From NCBI RefSeq assembly GCF_003858455.1, contig NZ_RQZF01000008.1, forward strand, positions 36,046 through 100,045: 64,000 bases of DNA, in the 5' to 3' direction. A program made the position numbers and the translations under genes. Position 1 is the stretch's first letter; each line of letters opens with the position of its first letter. Of this stretch, positions 16,672 to 24,939 are shown one piece after another. The DNA is from Schaalia canis (GTDB lineage Bacteria; Actinomycetota; Actinomycetes; Actinomycetales; Actinomycetaceae). The notes under the pieces were generated by a model. That model ran no database searches and was not told the DNA's origin. It worked only from the letters and a program-made list of their open reading frames with translations.

Positions 16672-18255
16672 ATGTCGCATCATCGCGCCGCTGAAGGCCC
16701 GTTCTGGCCCGCGCCGGTGGCCAGCGCTCCCCTGTCGGCTGTCCTTAGCGTGCCTGGGTCAAAGTCTGTGACCGCGCGGGCGCTTCTCTTGGCAGCACTA
16801 GCGGATAGACCCTCCCTACTTGAGGGTGCTTTGGCCTCACGCGACACGGAGCTCATGGCCGAGGCTCTTCGGACCTTCGGGGCAACCATCACCCCCGCCG
16901 ATGCCGAGCATAGCGGTGAGGCACATGCTGGGATGCTGCATATTGAGCCCATGCCCGCCCCCGCACATTCTGCTATCGCTGACCGCGTCATCCACTGCGG
17001 CCTGGCGGGAACCGTCATGCGTTTTCTGCCTCTTATTGCGGCCCTCTACCCTGGCGCTACTCGTTTCGAGGGCGATCTGGAAGCCTTGGCGCGCCCTATG
17101 GCTCCGCTGTTGGATGTTGCTCGCCAGCTCGGCGCTGAGGTGATCTGTCACGGCGAACCGGGCCACCTGCCTTTTACCGTGATGGGAGTGCCACCTCAAA
17201 GGAATGGTCACTTTTCCTTCCCGCAGGTGATTGAGGTTGATGCGTCATCGTCCTCGCAATTTCTTAGTGCTGCGTTGCTGGCCGCTCCTCTTGTGGGGGC
17301 GCTTGACGGGCAACCACATGTGATCCGCCCCCGTGGTGAGGTTGTTTCTCTTCCGCATGTCCACATGACTGCTGAGTCTCTGCTTGCTCGGGGAATCCGC
17401 GTGAGCTCTCATCCGGTCTCTGATGCCGATGTTGAGAGCCTCCATGGTGCAGCCACTCGAAATGATGAGCATTGGCATGATGTGGCTCACGATGATGATG
17501 TACAAAGACCTTCATGGACGGTTCATCCGGGCTTACCTGCGGGGGGCCGCTTTTCTGTTGAGCCTGATCTTTCCAACGCCGGTGTTTTCTTAGTCGCAGC
17601 CATGCTGACGGCGGGTAGCGTGAGGATTCGTCACTGGCCGAAGCACACCACGCAGGCGGGAGATGCCTGGCGCTCTCTGTTGGCTTCCTTAGGTGCCAAG
17701 GTTGTCCGCGATCATGATGATCTTGTCCTGACCGGGCCACGCGATCAGTCTGGACGTCCTTCTTACCCGGGTTTTTCGTGGGATCTTTCTGCTATTGGGG
17801 AGCTCACTCCCACTATTGCTGCCCTTGCACTTTTTGCCTCGTCACCGTGTGAACTGCGCGGCGTTGCCCATATTCGCGGGCATGAGACGGATCGCCTCGC
17901 TGCCCTCGCGGCAGAGATTCGACGCCTTGGTGGCGAGGTGGTTGAGCACGATGATGGCCTCACCATTACTCCGCAGGCTCGTTTACTTCACCCTCTGCGG
18001 AGTGCGGATTTGGAATCCTACGCCGATCACCGGATGGCGACTTTTGGCGCTCTGGTGGGTCTGCGCGTGCCGGGTGTGCGCGTCGCTCATATTGAGACAA
18101 CTGCGAAGACTTTTCCGGGTTTTGCGCAGATGTGGCAGGCTTGTGTGCCTACAGAAATGCCGATTGCGCCGGGGTTTTCTTCACCTGCGCGGGTGGAGTC
18201 CTATTCTGGTGATCCTGTCATTTTGCCCCCATCGTCGTCTCAGGAGGCCCAGTAA
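16672..18255 (+). CDS. aroA: 3-phosphoshikimate 1-carboxyvinyltransferase (EPSP synthase)
   Basis: Sixth step of the shikimate pathway: joins phosphoenolpyruvate to shikimate-3-phosphate in the cytosol. Key motifs are GSKS (29-32, with K31), GLAGTVMRFLP (110-120), the SSSQFLSA strand (193-200), GELTPTIAAL and, near the C-terminus, ADHRMATFGALVGLR, all in actinobacterial form. At 527 residues it is about 90 longer than usual: an Asp/His-rich insertion occupies about 246-279 and there is a C-terminal tail. The stop overlaps the rsgA ATG by one base (TAATG), implying translational coupling. The alternating Asp/His run could bind metal, which is speculation. Confidence 0.93.
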   Translation: MSHHRAAEGPFWPAPVASAPLSAVLSVPGSKSVTARALLLAALADRPSLLEGALASRDTELMAEALRTFGATITPADAEHSGEAHAGMLHIEPMPAPAHSAIADRVIHCGLAGTVMRFLPLIAALYPGATRFEGDLEALARPMAPLLDVARQLGAEVICHGEPGHLPFTVMGVPPQRNGHFSFPQVIEVDASSSSQFLSAALLAAPLVGALDGQPHVIRPRGEVVSLPHVHMTAESLLARGIRVSSHPVSDADVESLHGAATRNDEHWHDVAHDDDVQRPSWTVHPGLPAGGRFSVEPDLSNAGVFLVAAMLTAGSVRIRHWPKHTTQAGDAWRSLLASLGAKVVRDHDDLVLTGPRDQSGRPSYPGFSWDLSAIGELTPTIAALALFASSPCELRGVAHIRGHETDRLAALAAEIRRLGGEVVEHDDGLTITPQARLLHPLRSADLESYADHRMATFGALVGLRVPGVRVAHIETTAKTFPGFAQMWQACVPTEMPIAPGFSSPARVESYSGDPVILPPSSSQEAQ

Positions 18256-19373
18256 TGACCCGTGACACCGGCACTGATGATCCTCGTGTACGGATTCGCC
18301 CCGGCAAGAGGTCACGGCCCCGCACCAAAGTCCGCCCGGATTGGTCGACCAAGCCTTTAGGCCGCGTGGTGGCTATTGATCGGGGCCGGTACACGGTCGT
18401 GCTGGACGAGGACGGCACCCGCGTCCAGACTGTGCGCGCTAAGGAGTTGGGCCGCGGCACGGTCATTATGGGAGACAGGGTGCGCCTCACCGGTGACCTC
18501 TCAGGGAAGGTTGACACCCTGGGGCGCATTGTTGCGGTGGAGGAACGTGAGAATGTCTTGCGTCGTTCCCTGGAGGATGCTCCTGATCAACGCGGCGAGA
18601 AGGCCATTATCGCCAATGCCTCGGTGATGGTCATCGTTGTGGCGTTGGCGGATCCTCCGCCGCGCACTGGCATGATCGATCGTTGCCTCGTGGCTGCTTA
18701 CGAGGCGGGAATGGAGCCTGTCTTGTGCCTGACGAAGGCGGATCTGGCTGATCCGGCTACGCTGCTTGATGCGTATGCGGATTTTGGTGTGCGTTCGGTG
18801 GTGACGACTCTGAGTGATACGCCTTCGGATAAGGATCTTCATCAGCCCGGCATTGAACAGTTGCGTGAGATTATGCGCGAGAAGTGGTGCGTATTCGTTG
18901 GGCATTCGGGTGTTGGTAAGTCGACGCTGATCAATGCGGTTGTGCCGCAGGCTCGACGGGCCACGGGCCATGTGAACGAGGTGACGGGTCGCGGTCGGCA
19001 CACCTCGACCTCGTCGGAGGCATTTGAACTGCCTGGCGGGGGCTGGGTGGTAGACACTCCGGGTGTGCGCTCTTTCGGTTTGGGGCATGTGAGCGTTGGG
19101 GATGTGCTGGCGGTTTTTCCTGATGTGGAAGAGGCAGCCGAATGGTGTTTGCCGCTGTGTAGTCATGCGGAGTCGGAGACATCGTGCGCGATTGACCGGT
19201 GGGTAGTGGGGGCCAAACCTTTCCTTCCTTTGGAGGCTGCTGTTCAGTTGGAGACTCCAGTGGAGACCAGTGTCGAGGCTGAGTCGGCTCGCAGGCTCTC
19301 ACGGGCGTCATCTGTTCGGCGTTTATTGGAGGCTGTGGCGACTGCTGAGGCTGCATCGAAGGCTGCTCGTTAA
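18255..19373 (+). CDS. rsgA: Ribosome small subunit-dependent GTPase RsgA
   Basis: Late 30S assembly factor that checks the decoding centre and hydrolyses GTP. The 372-residue protein has the expected OB-fold region (about 35-95), then the circularly permuted GTPase motifs: G4 TKAD, then G1 GHSGVGKS (216-223), a GRGRHTST switch region and G3 DTPGVRSF. The zinc domain follows with C298, C302, H304 and C311. A C-terminal Glu/Ala-rich extension of about 50 residues is added. It follows aroA with a one-base overlap, a pairing I recall in many Actinobacteria. No frameshift or missing motif is seen. Confidence 0.94.
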   Translation: MTRDTGTDDPRVRIRPGKRSRPRTKVRPDWSTKPLGRVVAIDRGRYTVVLDEDGTRVQTVRAKELGRGTVIMGDRVRLTGDLSGKVDTLGRIVAVEERENVLRRSLEDAPDQRGEKAIIANASVMVIVVALADPPPRTGMIDRCLVAAYEAGMEPVLCLTKADLADPATLLDAYADFGVRSVVTTLSDTPSDKDLHQPGIEQLREIMREKWCVFVGHSGVGKSTLINAVVPQARRATGHVNEVTGRGRHTSTSSEAFELPGGGWVVDTPGVRSFGLGHVSVGDVLAVFPDVEEAAEWCLPLCSHAESETSCAIDRWVVGAKPFLPLEAAVQLETPVETSVEAESARRLSRASSVRRLLEAVATAEAASKAAR

Positions 19374-19404
19374 TGTGTGATTGGGATGCGCCTGGAGTTA
19401 TGCG

Positions 19405-19433
19405 CTGACTTTTGGTGCGTGTCGCGCTATGCT
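19405..19433 (+). promoter_or_regulatory. Promoter of the 37-residue membrane protein gene
   Basis: CTGACT (19405-19410) and TATGCT (19428-19433) are separated by exactly 17 bp, a good primary-sigma promoter match, about 80 bp before the small open frame. Confidence 0.55.
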
Positions 19434-19439
19434 GAAGCA

Positions 19440-19465
19440 TGCGCAACATTGTGCATCACATCACA
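19440..19465 (+). promoter_or_regulatory. Inverted repeat and CRP/GlxR-like site in the leader
   Basis: TGCGCAA/TTGTGCA (19440-19455) form an inverted repeat with one mismatch. Overlapping it, TGTGC-N6-TCACA (19450-19465) matches the TGTGA-N6-TCACA box of CRP-family regulators such as GlxR except at one base. Being downstream of the -10, binding would repress. Confidence 0.35.
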
Positions 19466-19512
19466 AGATAATCATCAGTTAGTCACAAGAGCGTCACAAG
19501 GGAGTGATGATC

Positions 19513-19626
19513 GTGAGTGCTGCAAGTATCTACTCTGCCCTTTCATTGACCTTGGCCATGACCGGCATGTTCGTCATGCTGGGATTAATCGCATGGGCTT
19601 TTAGTCAGACGACGAACAAGAAATAG
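19513..19626 (+). CDS. Small single-span membrane protein, unknown function
   Basis: A 37-residue open frame (39 if read from ATG at 19507). I favour GTG 19513 because AAGGGAG ends eight bases upstream; the ATG is only two bases from it. The product is one hydrophobic helix (about residues 7-28, rich in Leu, Met and Ala) ending in a polar tail SQTTNKK. It has its own promoter, a structured leader and an SD, so it is probably real. I do not recognise the family. Short accessory subunits of transporters or oxidases look like this, but no partner gene lies nearby. The remaining gaps (19374-19404, 19627-19781) hold nothing else I can name. Confidence 0.6.
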   Translation: MSAASIYSALSLTLAMTGMFVMLGLIAWAFSQTTNKK

Positions 19627-19781
19627 CAGCCCTGTCGTGTAACGGTGCTGCTAGGCGGGTGCTCCACGCCCAGGCCAACTGCTGTGTGAGGGGCGTGCCT
19701 GAATGACCTCTCACACTGATGTGACTGTGCTGCGCGTGCGTCGTGTCCTCAAATACGGGGTCAGGCAGGCACACTTAGGTC

Positions 19782-21227
19782 ATGAGGATTCTGCACACGT
19801 CGGATTGGCACTTTGGTCGTTCCCTGCACGGGGCAGATCTTTCTGATGCCGTTGATGCTTTCATTGACTGGCTGGAGGGCCAGCTTCATGAGCACGACGT
19901 TGATGTTCTCTTGATCTCTGGCGACATCTTTGACCGAGCTGTTCCACCTGTGCGTGAGGTGCGGCGCTTGTCGGATGCACTATCGCGTTTGTGTCAGCAC
20001 GCAACCGTCATCGCCATGCCGGGCAATCACGATTCTGCACTGCGCTTGGGCTTTGCCGCTGACCTCATGCAGCCTCAATTACGCATTGTCAGTCCAGTTT
20101 CAGCTATTGGCACTCCTATTGAGTGTGTCGGAAATGATGGCCAAAGGTGCCTTGTCTACCCCATCCCCTACCTTGAGCCTGACCTCGTCCGCCAAGAACT
20201 TGGCGAAGGTCTTGCGGTTCTCACGTCTCGAAGTATTCCTCCAGCGTCTTCTTCTCCCACTGCTGTTTCTCGCTCCGCTCTCCTTTCCCCAGGCATTGCC
20301 TCCCAAGGTGAACTGCCTTTGAATTTTCCTTCCACAGGCCAAGAGGGCCTGCCTTCAGGAGAGGAAGAAGGGCCCCTCGCGGAGGGTGACGGCAGTGCTG
20401 TTCCACTCGTTGGCCGCTCCCACCAAGCCGTGATGGATGCCGCCATGACCCTCATTCGTGCTGATCGCCAGAAGCGCCTTGATAGTGGCGACGCTGCTCC
20501 GGCAATCGTCATGGTGCATGCGTTTATTACCGGCGCCACGCCTTCTGACTCTGAACGTGACATTCGCGTCGGAGGCGTTGAAAATGTTGGCGCAGCAACC
20601 TTTGATGGTTTTGACTACATTGCGGCCGGCCACCTGCATCGTCCTCAAGATATTCAGGGCTCAACCTCACCAATTCGCTACGCGGGGTCCCCTATCGCCT
20701 ACTCATTTTCTGAGGCCGCCACCCCCAAGCTGGTGACGCTTGTGGAACTTGGCTCCGACGGTGTGCGCTCCATGAAACATCTAGCGACGCCGTGTCTACG
20801 CCCGCTCAGTGTTATTCGAGATTCTTTCGAAGCGGTCCTCGGTGAGGATTACGCTGCTCTGCGTTCGCATTTTGTGTCAATTACTGTCACCGACGATGCG
20901 CGTCCGCCGCAGATGACCACCCGAGTTCGCGAGGTTTTTCCTCACGCGCTGGTGGTCATGCATGAAGGAACGTATTCTCCTCGCGCTTCAAGTGCCGCCG
21001 CAGTGCGTGAAGGGCGCTCTGCCCATGATGTCGCTGTCGATTTCTTTGAAGAGATAAGCGGAGCGGCACTTAATGATGCGGAACGTCAGCTCATTGATGA
21101 CCTGTGGACGGATCTGCGCATTATCGAACGAGGCGACAGAGCCAGTGGCCCTGCAGGGGCACCGGCCACTGAAGCATCTATGGATAGCGTGTCGGCTCAC
21201 AACACATCCATCGGCGGGGAGGTCTAA
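19782..21227 (+). CDS. sbcD: Exonuclease subunit SbcD
   Basis: Mre11-type nuclease that with SbcC opens hairpins and processes DNA ends. Mn-site motifs are intact: DWH (8-10), SGDIFD (46-51), GNHD (81-84), then VHAFITG and GHLHRP. Length is 481 residues, longer than the roughly 390-400 usual in actinobacteria: residues about 143-212 are a low-complexity Ser/Pro/Gly/Glu-rich insertion between YLEPDLVR and the MDAAMTLIRAD helix. No strong SD is seen before the ATG. The two-base gap to sbcC implies one operon. The insertion carries no known motif. Confidence 0.94.
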   Translation: MRILHTSDWHFGRSLHGADLSDAVDAFIDWLEGQLHEHDVDVLLISGDIFDRAVPPVREVRRLSDALSRLCQHATVIAMPGNHDSALRLGFAADLMQPQLRIVSPVSAIGTPIECVGNDGQRCLVYPIPYLEPDLVRQELGEGLAVLTSRSIPPASSSPTAVSRSALLSPGIASQGELPLNFPSTGQEGLPSGEEEGPLAEGDGSAVPLVGRSHQAVMDAAMTLIRADRQKRLDSGDAAPAIVMVHAFITGATPSDSERDIRVGGVENVGAATFDGFDYIAAGHLHRPQDIQGSTSPIRYAGSPIAYSFSEAATPKLVTLVELGSDGVRSMKHLATPCLRPLSVIRDSFEAVLGEDYAALRSHFVSITVTDDARPPQMTTRVREVFPHALVVMHEGTYSPRASSAAAVREGRSAHDVAVDFFEEISGAALNDAERQLIDDLWTDLRIIERGDRASGPAGAPATEASMDSVSAHNTSIGGEV

Positions 21228-21229
21228 AT

Positions 21230-24200
21230 ATGAAGCTCCACTATCTGCGGATTGAGGGCATGGGCCCCTTTGCACGCGCGGCGACTATTGATTTTTCTCG
21301 CTTCGACGCGTCTGGCATTTTCCTTTTGGAAGGCCCGACAGGTTCAGGAAAATCATCGATCATTGATGCCATTACCTTTGCTCTCTACGGTGATGTTGCC
21401 CGCCTTTCGGATGCGTCGAAGGATCGTCTGCGTTCCTCATACTGTGCCCCCAATGATCCCTCCCGCGTGGAGTGCGTCTTTGAAGTCATGTCGGGTTTCT
21501 ATCGAGTCACTCGAACCCCGAGCTACGTCAAGCCCGGGCGTAAAACCAAGGTCAATGCGACCGTCCAGCTTGAACGAGTAACCGAGGATAAGGAAGGCGC
21601 ATTTCATAGCGTTGAAACGCTATCGAGATCCCATGCTGAAGCCGACGCAGAGATTACCGCACTTGTTGGCCTCAAGAAGGAACAGTTCCTGCAGACGGTC
21701 GTTCTTCCGCAGGGAAAGTTCGCGACCTTCCTCAGTGCCCGTTCAGAGGCACGTCGTGAGATTCTCCAAGATGTTTTCGGCACACACATTTACCAAGCTC
21801 TGCAAGAACGCTTCCGTGAGGCTGCAAACGAGCAGGCTGCAGCCGTTGATGCGGCCCGGGCTGGAGTCAGCGAGGCCCGCGCCCAGCTTCACGAACTCAC
21901 TGAGCTGTATCAACTCAACGCCTCCGATGAGCTCAACTCTTCCGCTGACTCCACCGCGCCTCATGCTCCCTCTGTCGAAGGTGACCTCTTTTCGATAGAC
22001 GCCCCAGAAGATGATGAGACGCTGATTATGCGTCTCACGCAGCTTCTCGAACACCGCGGCGAACGCCTCAAAGAGGAGCATGAGCGACGGAAGGAAGCCC
22101 TCGCTGATGCCCGCCGCCACGAGCAACGTGCCCAGCAGGCGGCATCCGACCTCGCCACCCGCGACAGCCTCGTTCAGCGCCTTACGGAGCTTGAGGGCCA
22201 AGCTGAAGAAATCACTGCTCTACGCCAGGAGCTCACCCAGGCGCGCGAGGCCGAGATCGCCCGCCCTTTCATTGAGGATTTTGATGCCTCGTATCAGGCT
22301 CTCCGCGCCGCTCATGCGCAGGCGCGTCTTGATCTTGACCAGCTCGAAGGTCAATCCTCGCAAGATCTCCCCCTACCAGAGTCTCTTCACACGCTCTGCC
22401 TGACCTGGAGCAACACGGCACGCGGCGACGAGGAAGAAAAAACTGCTCTGCCTGTTCCTCTGAGCAACTTGCGTGCACACGCCACAGCCTGCGAAAAACT
22501 CCGCGCGCGTCTGAGCGATCTGCTCCCTGTTGAAGAAGGCCTTGCTGAACGCGAGGCCAATCTGGCAGACCTTGCGCAGCGCATCGCTGATATTGATTCC
22601 TCCCGCGAGCAAGCTGAGGTTCTTATCAGCGAATTACCCACGCGCCTCGAGCAGGCACAAAAGGATTATGCGCAGGCCCAAGGTAGCGCCCACGACCTGC
22701 CTTTGTACGAGGAAAAATTACAGTCACTGCGGCAACGCTACGAGCACGCGCGCACTGCTGAAGAGGACGAGGCCCGCATCCCTGAGGCTCAGCGAAAGGT
22801 CGATGAGGCGGCCCAGGCTGCCCAGCAGGCGGATGCTCACGCCCGCGCACTTCGCACAGCATGGATGGCGGACGCTGCCTCGGCTCTGGCCCGTGAACTC
22901 AACGATGACACCCCCTGCCCTGTTTGTGGTTCAGCCACCCACCCATCCCCCGCAACACCTCAGGTGGAAGGCGAGGCCGTCAGCCACGCTCACGTAGAGG
23001 AAGCGGACGCTGCCCGTCAGGCTGCGGATCGGGCTTTCCTGAGCCACCGTGATGCTCTCGCCCATTTGACCATGCGCCTCCAGCAGGAGCGTCTCAACGC
23101 TAATGGTTCCTGCGAAGAACTCCGTGCGGCCATTGACGCCGCAGAGGCGGATCTGCAGGTGGCCCAGCAAGCTGCTTCCGACCTTGCCTCTCTCAGCGCA
23201 AGAATCGAAGAACTCCGGGAGCAACACCAGCGAGCCCTCACGCAAAGCGTGGAGCTACGGGAGCAAGCTGCTGCGCTCACGCAGCAACGTGACCTGCTGG
23301 CTACGGGCATTGCTGCCGATCGGCAACGCTGCCATGAGGCCGCTGCTCCTTTCGCTTCATTGAGCGCTCATGATGAGGCCCTGGCGGCTCGCATTAGCGT
23401 CGTTGAGCAGGTGATATCGTCTCTGACAGAGTGGGCACACCAGAGCGAGGCATTTTCTGCATCAGCGGCACGGCTCAGCCAGGCGCTCTCCATCAAGATT
23501 CCTGCCGCTGCCTATATTGACTGTCTCGATGCGGGTATTGACCCAACTGGAGACACGGAATTGGAAGATCTCCAAAAGGTTGGACGGGCGGTGACCGAGT
23601 GCCGTGAACGCTTGCGCAGCGCAGAAGAGTTAAACGGCGTGGAAAGTCGGCTCGACGCCTACCACGCTGCCGTGGCGAGCGCTCGTGATGGCCTCAAGAA
23701 TCCCGCTTTTGAGGATCTTCGAGGTGATGAAGATGTCCGCTTGGTGCATTTTTGCGAACAACTATCGGCCGCAGAGGATGCCTATACCCAGGCGCTTGCC
23801 CGTCACGAGCGCGCGGCTGCCCACGACGAGTCTGCACAGCGCGCAATCGACAGGTTCCGCCAAGCCAATGCGGCCTTTGAGGCGGCAGTACAGGCTGCTG
23901 AACCAGCTCGGCGGCTTCATGCTTTGGCTTCAGCGACAACGCCGGAGAATCTGACGCGCACTCCCCTGGCGGCCTGGGTGCTCATGGCGCGTTTTGAGGA
24001 AGTGCTTGCTGCGGCCAACCCACGCCTGTTGGCGATCTCCCAAGGCCGCTACGAGCTCATTCGTGTTGACGATGATGGCTCACAGTCTCGCAAGTCGGGC
24101 CTGGGGGTGGCAGTCGTTGATCACGACACTGAGACAACGCGTCTGCCCAGCACGCTTTCAGGTGGGGAGTCTTTCTATGTCTCGCTTTCCCTTGCTCTTG

Positions 24201-24448
24201 GTCTTGCTGATGTTGTCACTGGAGAAAACGGGGGCGTGGAGCTGCATACGATGTTTATCGATGAGGGCTTTGGCTCCCTTGATGCTGCGACCCTTGAGAC
24301 GGTTATGGCTCAGCTTCACCGTTTACGTGATTCGGGTCGAACAGTGGGCGTGATTAGCCACGTTCACGAGATGGCAACGCTCATCCCCGATCAAATTCAG
24401 GTGCGGTGGAGCTCCAAGGAGGGATCGACGGTCAAGATCCGCGCTTAG
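21230..24448 (+). CDS. sbcC: Exonuclease subunit SbcC (SMC-like ATPase)
   Basis: Rad50-type ATPase partner of SbcD, 1072 residues. The N-terminal ATPase half has Walker A GPTGSGKSS at 35-43. Long Ala/Glu/Gln-rich coiled coils (about 180-545 and 590-930) flank the zinc hook CPVC at 563-566. The C-terminal half carries the signature LSGGESFYVSL and Walker B MFIDEGFGSLD. It dimerises through the hook and uses ATP to open DNA access for SbcD. Its stop overlaps the stop of the convergent DUF6912 gene by four bases, so no separate terminator can exist between them. Confidence 0.95.
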   Translation: MKLHYLRIEGMGPFARAATIDFSRFDASGIFLLEGPTGSGKSSIIDAITFALYGDVARLSDASKDRLRSSYCAPNDPSRVECVFEVMSGFYRVTRTPSYVKPGRKTKVNATVQLERVTEDKEGAFHSVETLSRSHAEADAEITALVGLKKEQFLQTVVLPQGKFATFLSARSEARREILQDVFGTHIYQALQERFREAANEQAAAVDAARAGVSEARAQLHELTELYQLNASDELNSSADSTAPHAPSVEGDLFSIDAPEDDETLIMRLTQLLEHRGERLKEEHERRKEALADARRHEQRAQQAASDLATRDSLVQRLTELEGQAEEITALRQELTQAREAEIARPFIEDFDASYQALRAAHAQARLDLDQLEGQSSQDLPLPESLHTLCLTWSNTARGDEEEKTALPVPLSNLRAHATACEKLRARLSDLLPVEEGLAEREANLADLAQRIADIDSSREQAEVLISELPTRLEQAQKDYAQAQGSAHDLPLYEEKLQSLRQRYEHARTAEEDEARIPEAQRKVDEAAQAAQQADAHARALRTAWMADAASALARELNDDTPCPVCGSATHPSPATPQVEGEAVSHAHVEEADAARQAADRAFLSHRDALAHLTMRLQQERLNANGSCEELRAAIDAAEADLQVAQQAASDLASLSARIEELREQHQRALTQSVELREQAAALTQQRDLLATGIAADRQRCHEAAAPFASLSAHDEALAARISVVEQVISSLTEWAHQSEAFSASAARLSQALSIKIPAAAYIDCLDAGIDPTGDTELEDLQKVGRAVTECRERLRSAEELNGVESRLDAYHAAVASARDGLKNPAFEDLRGDEDVRLVHFCEQLSAAEDAYTQALARHERAAAHDESAQRAIDRFRQANAAFEAAVQAAEPARRLHALASATTPENLTRTPLAAWVLMARFEEVLAAANPRLLAISQGRYELIRVDDDGSQSRKSGLGVAVVDHDTETTRLPSTLSGGESFYVSLSLALGLADVVTGENGGVELHTMFIDEGFGSLDAATLETVMAQLHRLRDSGRTVGVISHVHEMATLIPDQIQVRWSSKEGSTVKIRA

Positions 24449-24903
24449 GCAAGGGAGGCAGCTAAACCTAGTCGCTCGGAAGAGTCGAACCATTCGAGAG
24501 CGTGATCCCACAGTTCAGAAACAGCGTTGTCGGCAGCGTCCTGCTCGTCAGCGTCGATCACTGCCCTGACCGCGTCTTGGGCGTCAGCTCCGTCTGCGAG
24601 AATAGCGGCCACGTCTGCCCACGCGTATGTTGGGGGTTCAATGGTATCGGTGCCCGCCTCCTGCGTTTGCGGGGCCCGGCCGGGAATATCAACGGCGAGG
24701 ACAATACGGCGTAAGGCGCCCTGCGGGGATGTATCGCGCAGGAGTGTCAGGCCATCCAAGCAGGCTTCTGTTTGGGCATCATCCTCAATCACTTCGGCTT
24801 CTTCAGGATGAGTCCCCTGCGGGATGAGGGCCATCCATGCCGTGCGAACAGGGGGGTGTTCCCCGGTGAGCTCGTGGCTGAGTACTGGAACATAGACACG
24901 CAT
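24445..24903 (-). CDS. DUF6912-family protein
   Basis: Acidic protein of 152 residues beginning MRVYVPV, as in the actinobacterial DUF6912 family. It has no signal peptide or membrane span and contains many Asp, Glu and Ala residues, so it is cytosolic. Function is unknown and no catalytic motif is visible. It is transcribed against sbcC, with the two stop codons interleaved. It lies 36 bp downstream of the CpaE-like gene on the same strand and may be the last gene of that unit. Confidence 0.75.
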   Translation of the reverse strand: MRVYVPVLSHELTGEHPPVRTAWMALIPQGTHPEEAEVIEDDAQTEACLDGLTLLRDTSPQGALRRIVLAVDIPGRAPQTQEAGTDTIEPPTYAWADVAAILADGADAQDAVRAVIDADEQDAADNAVSELWDHALEWFDSSERLGLAASLA

Positions 24904-24939
24904 AGGGCCAGTGTGTCATAGCTGCGCTTTTTCGCCTAC

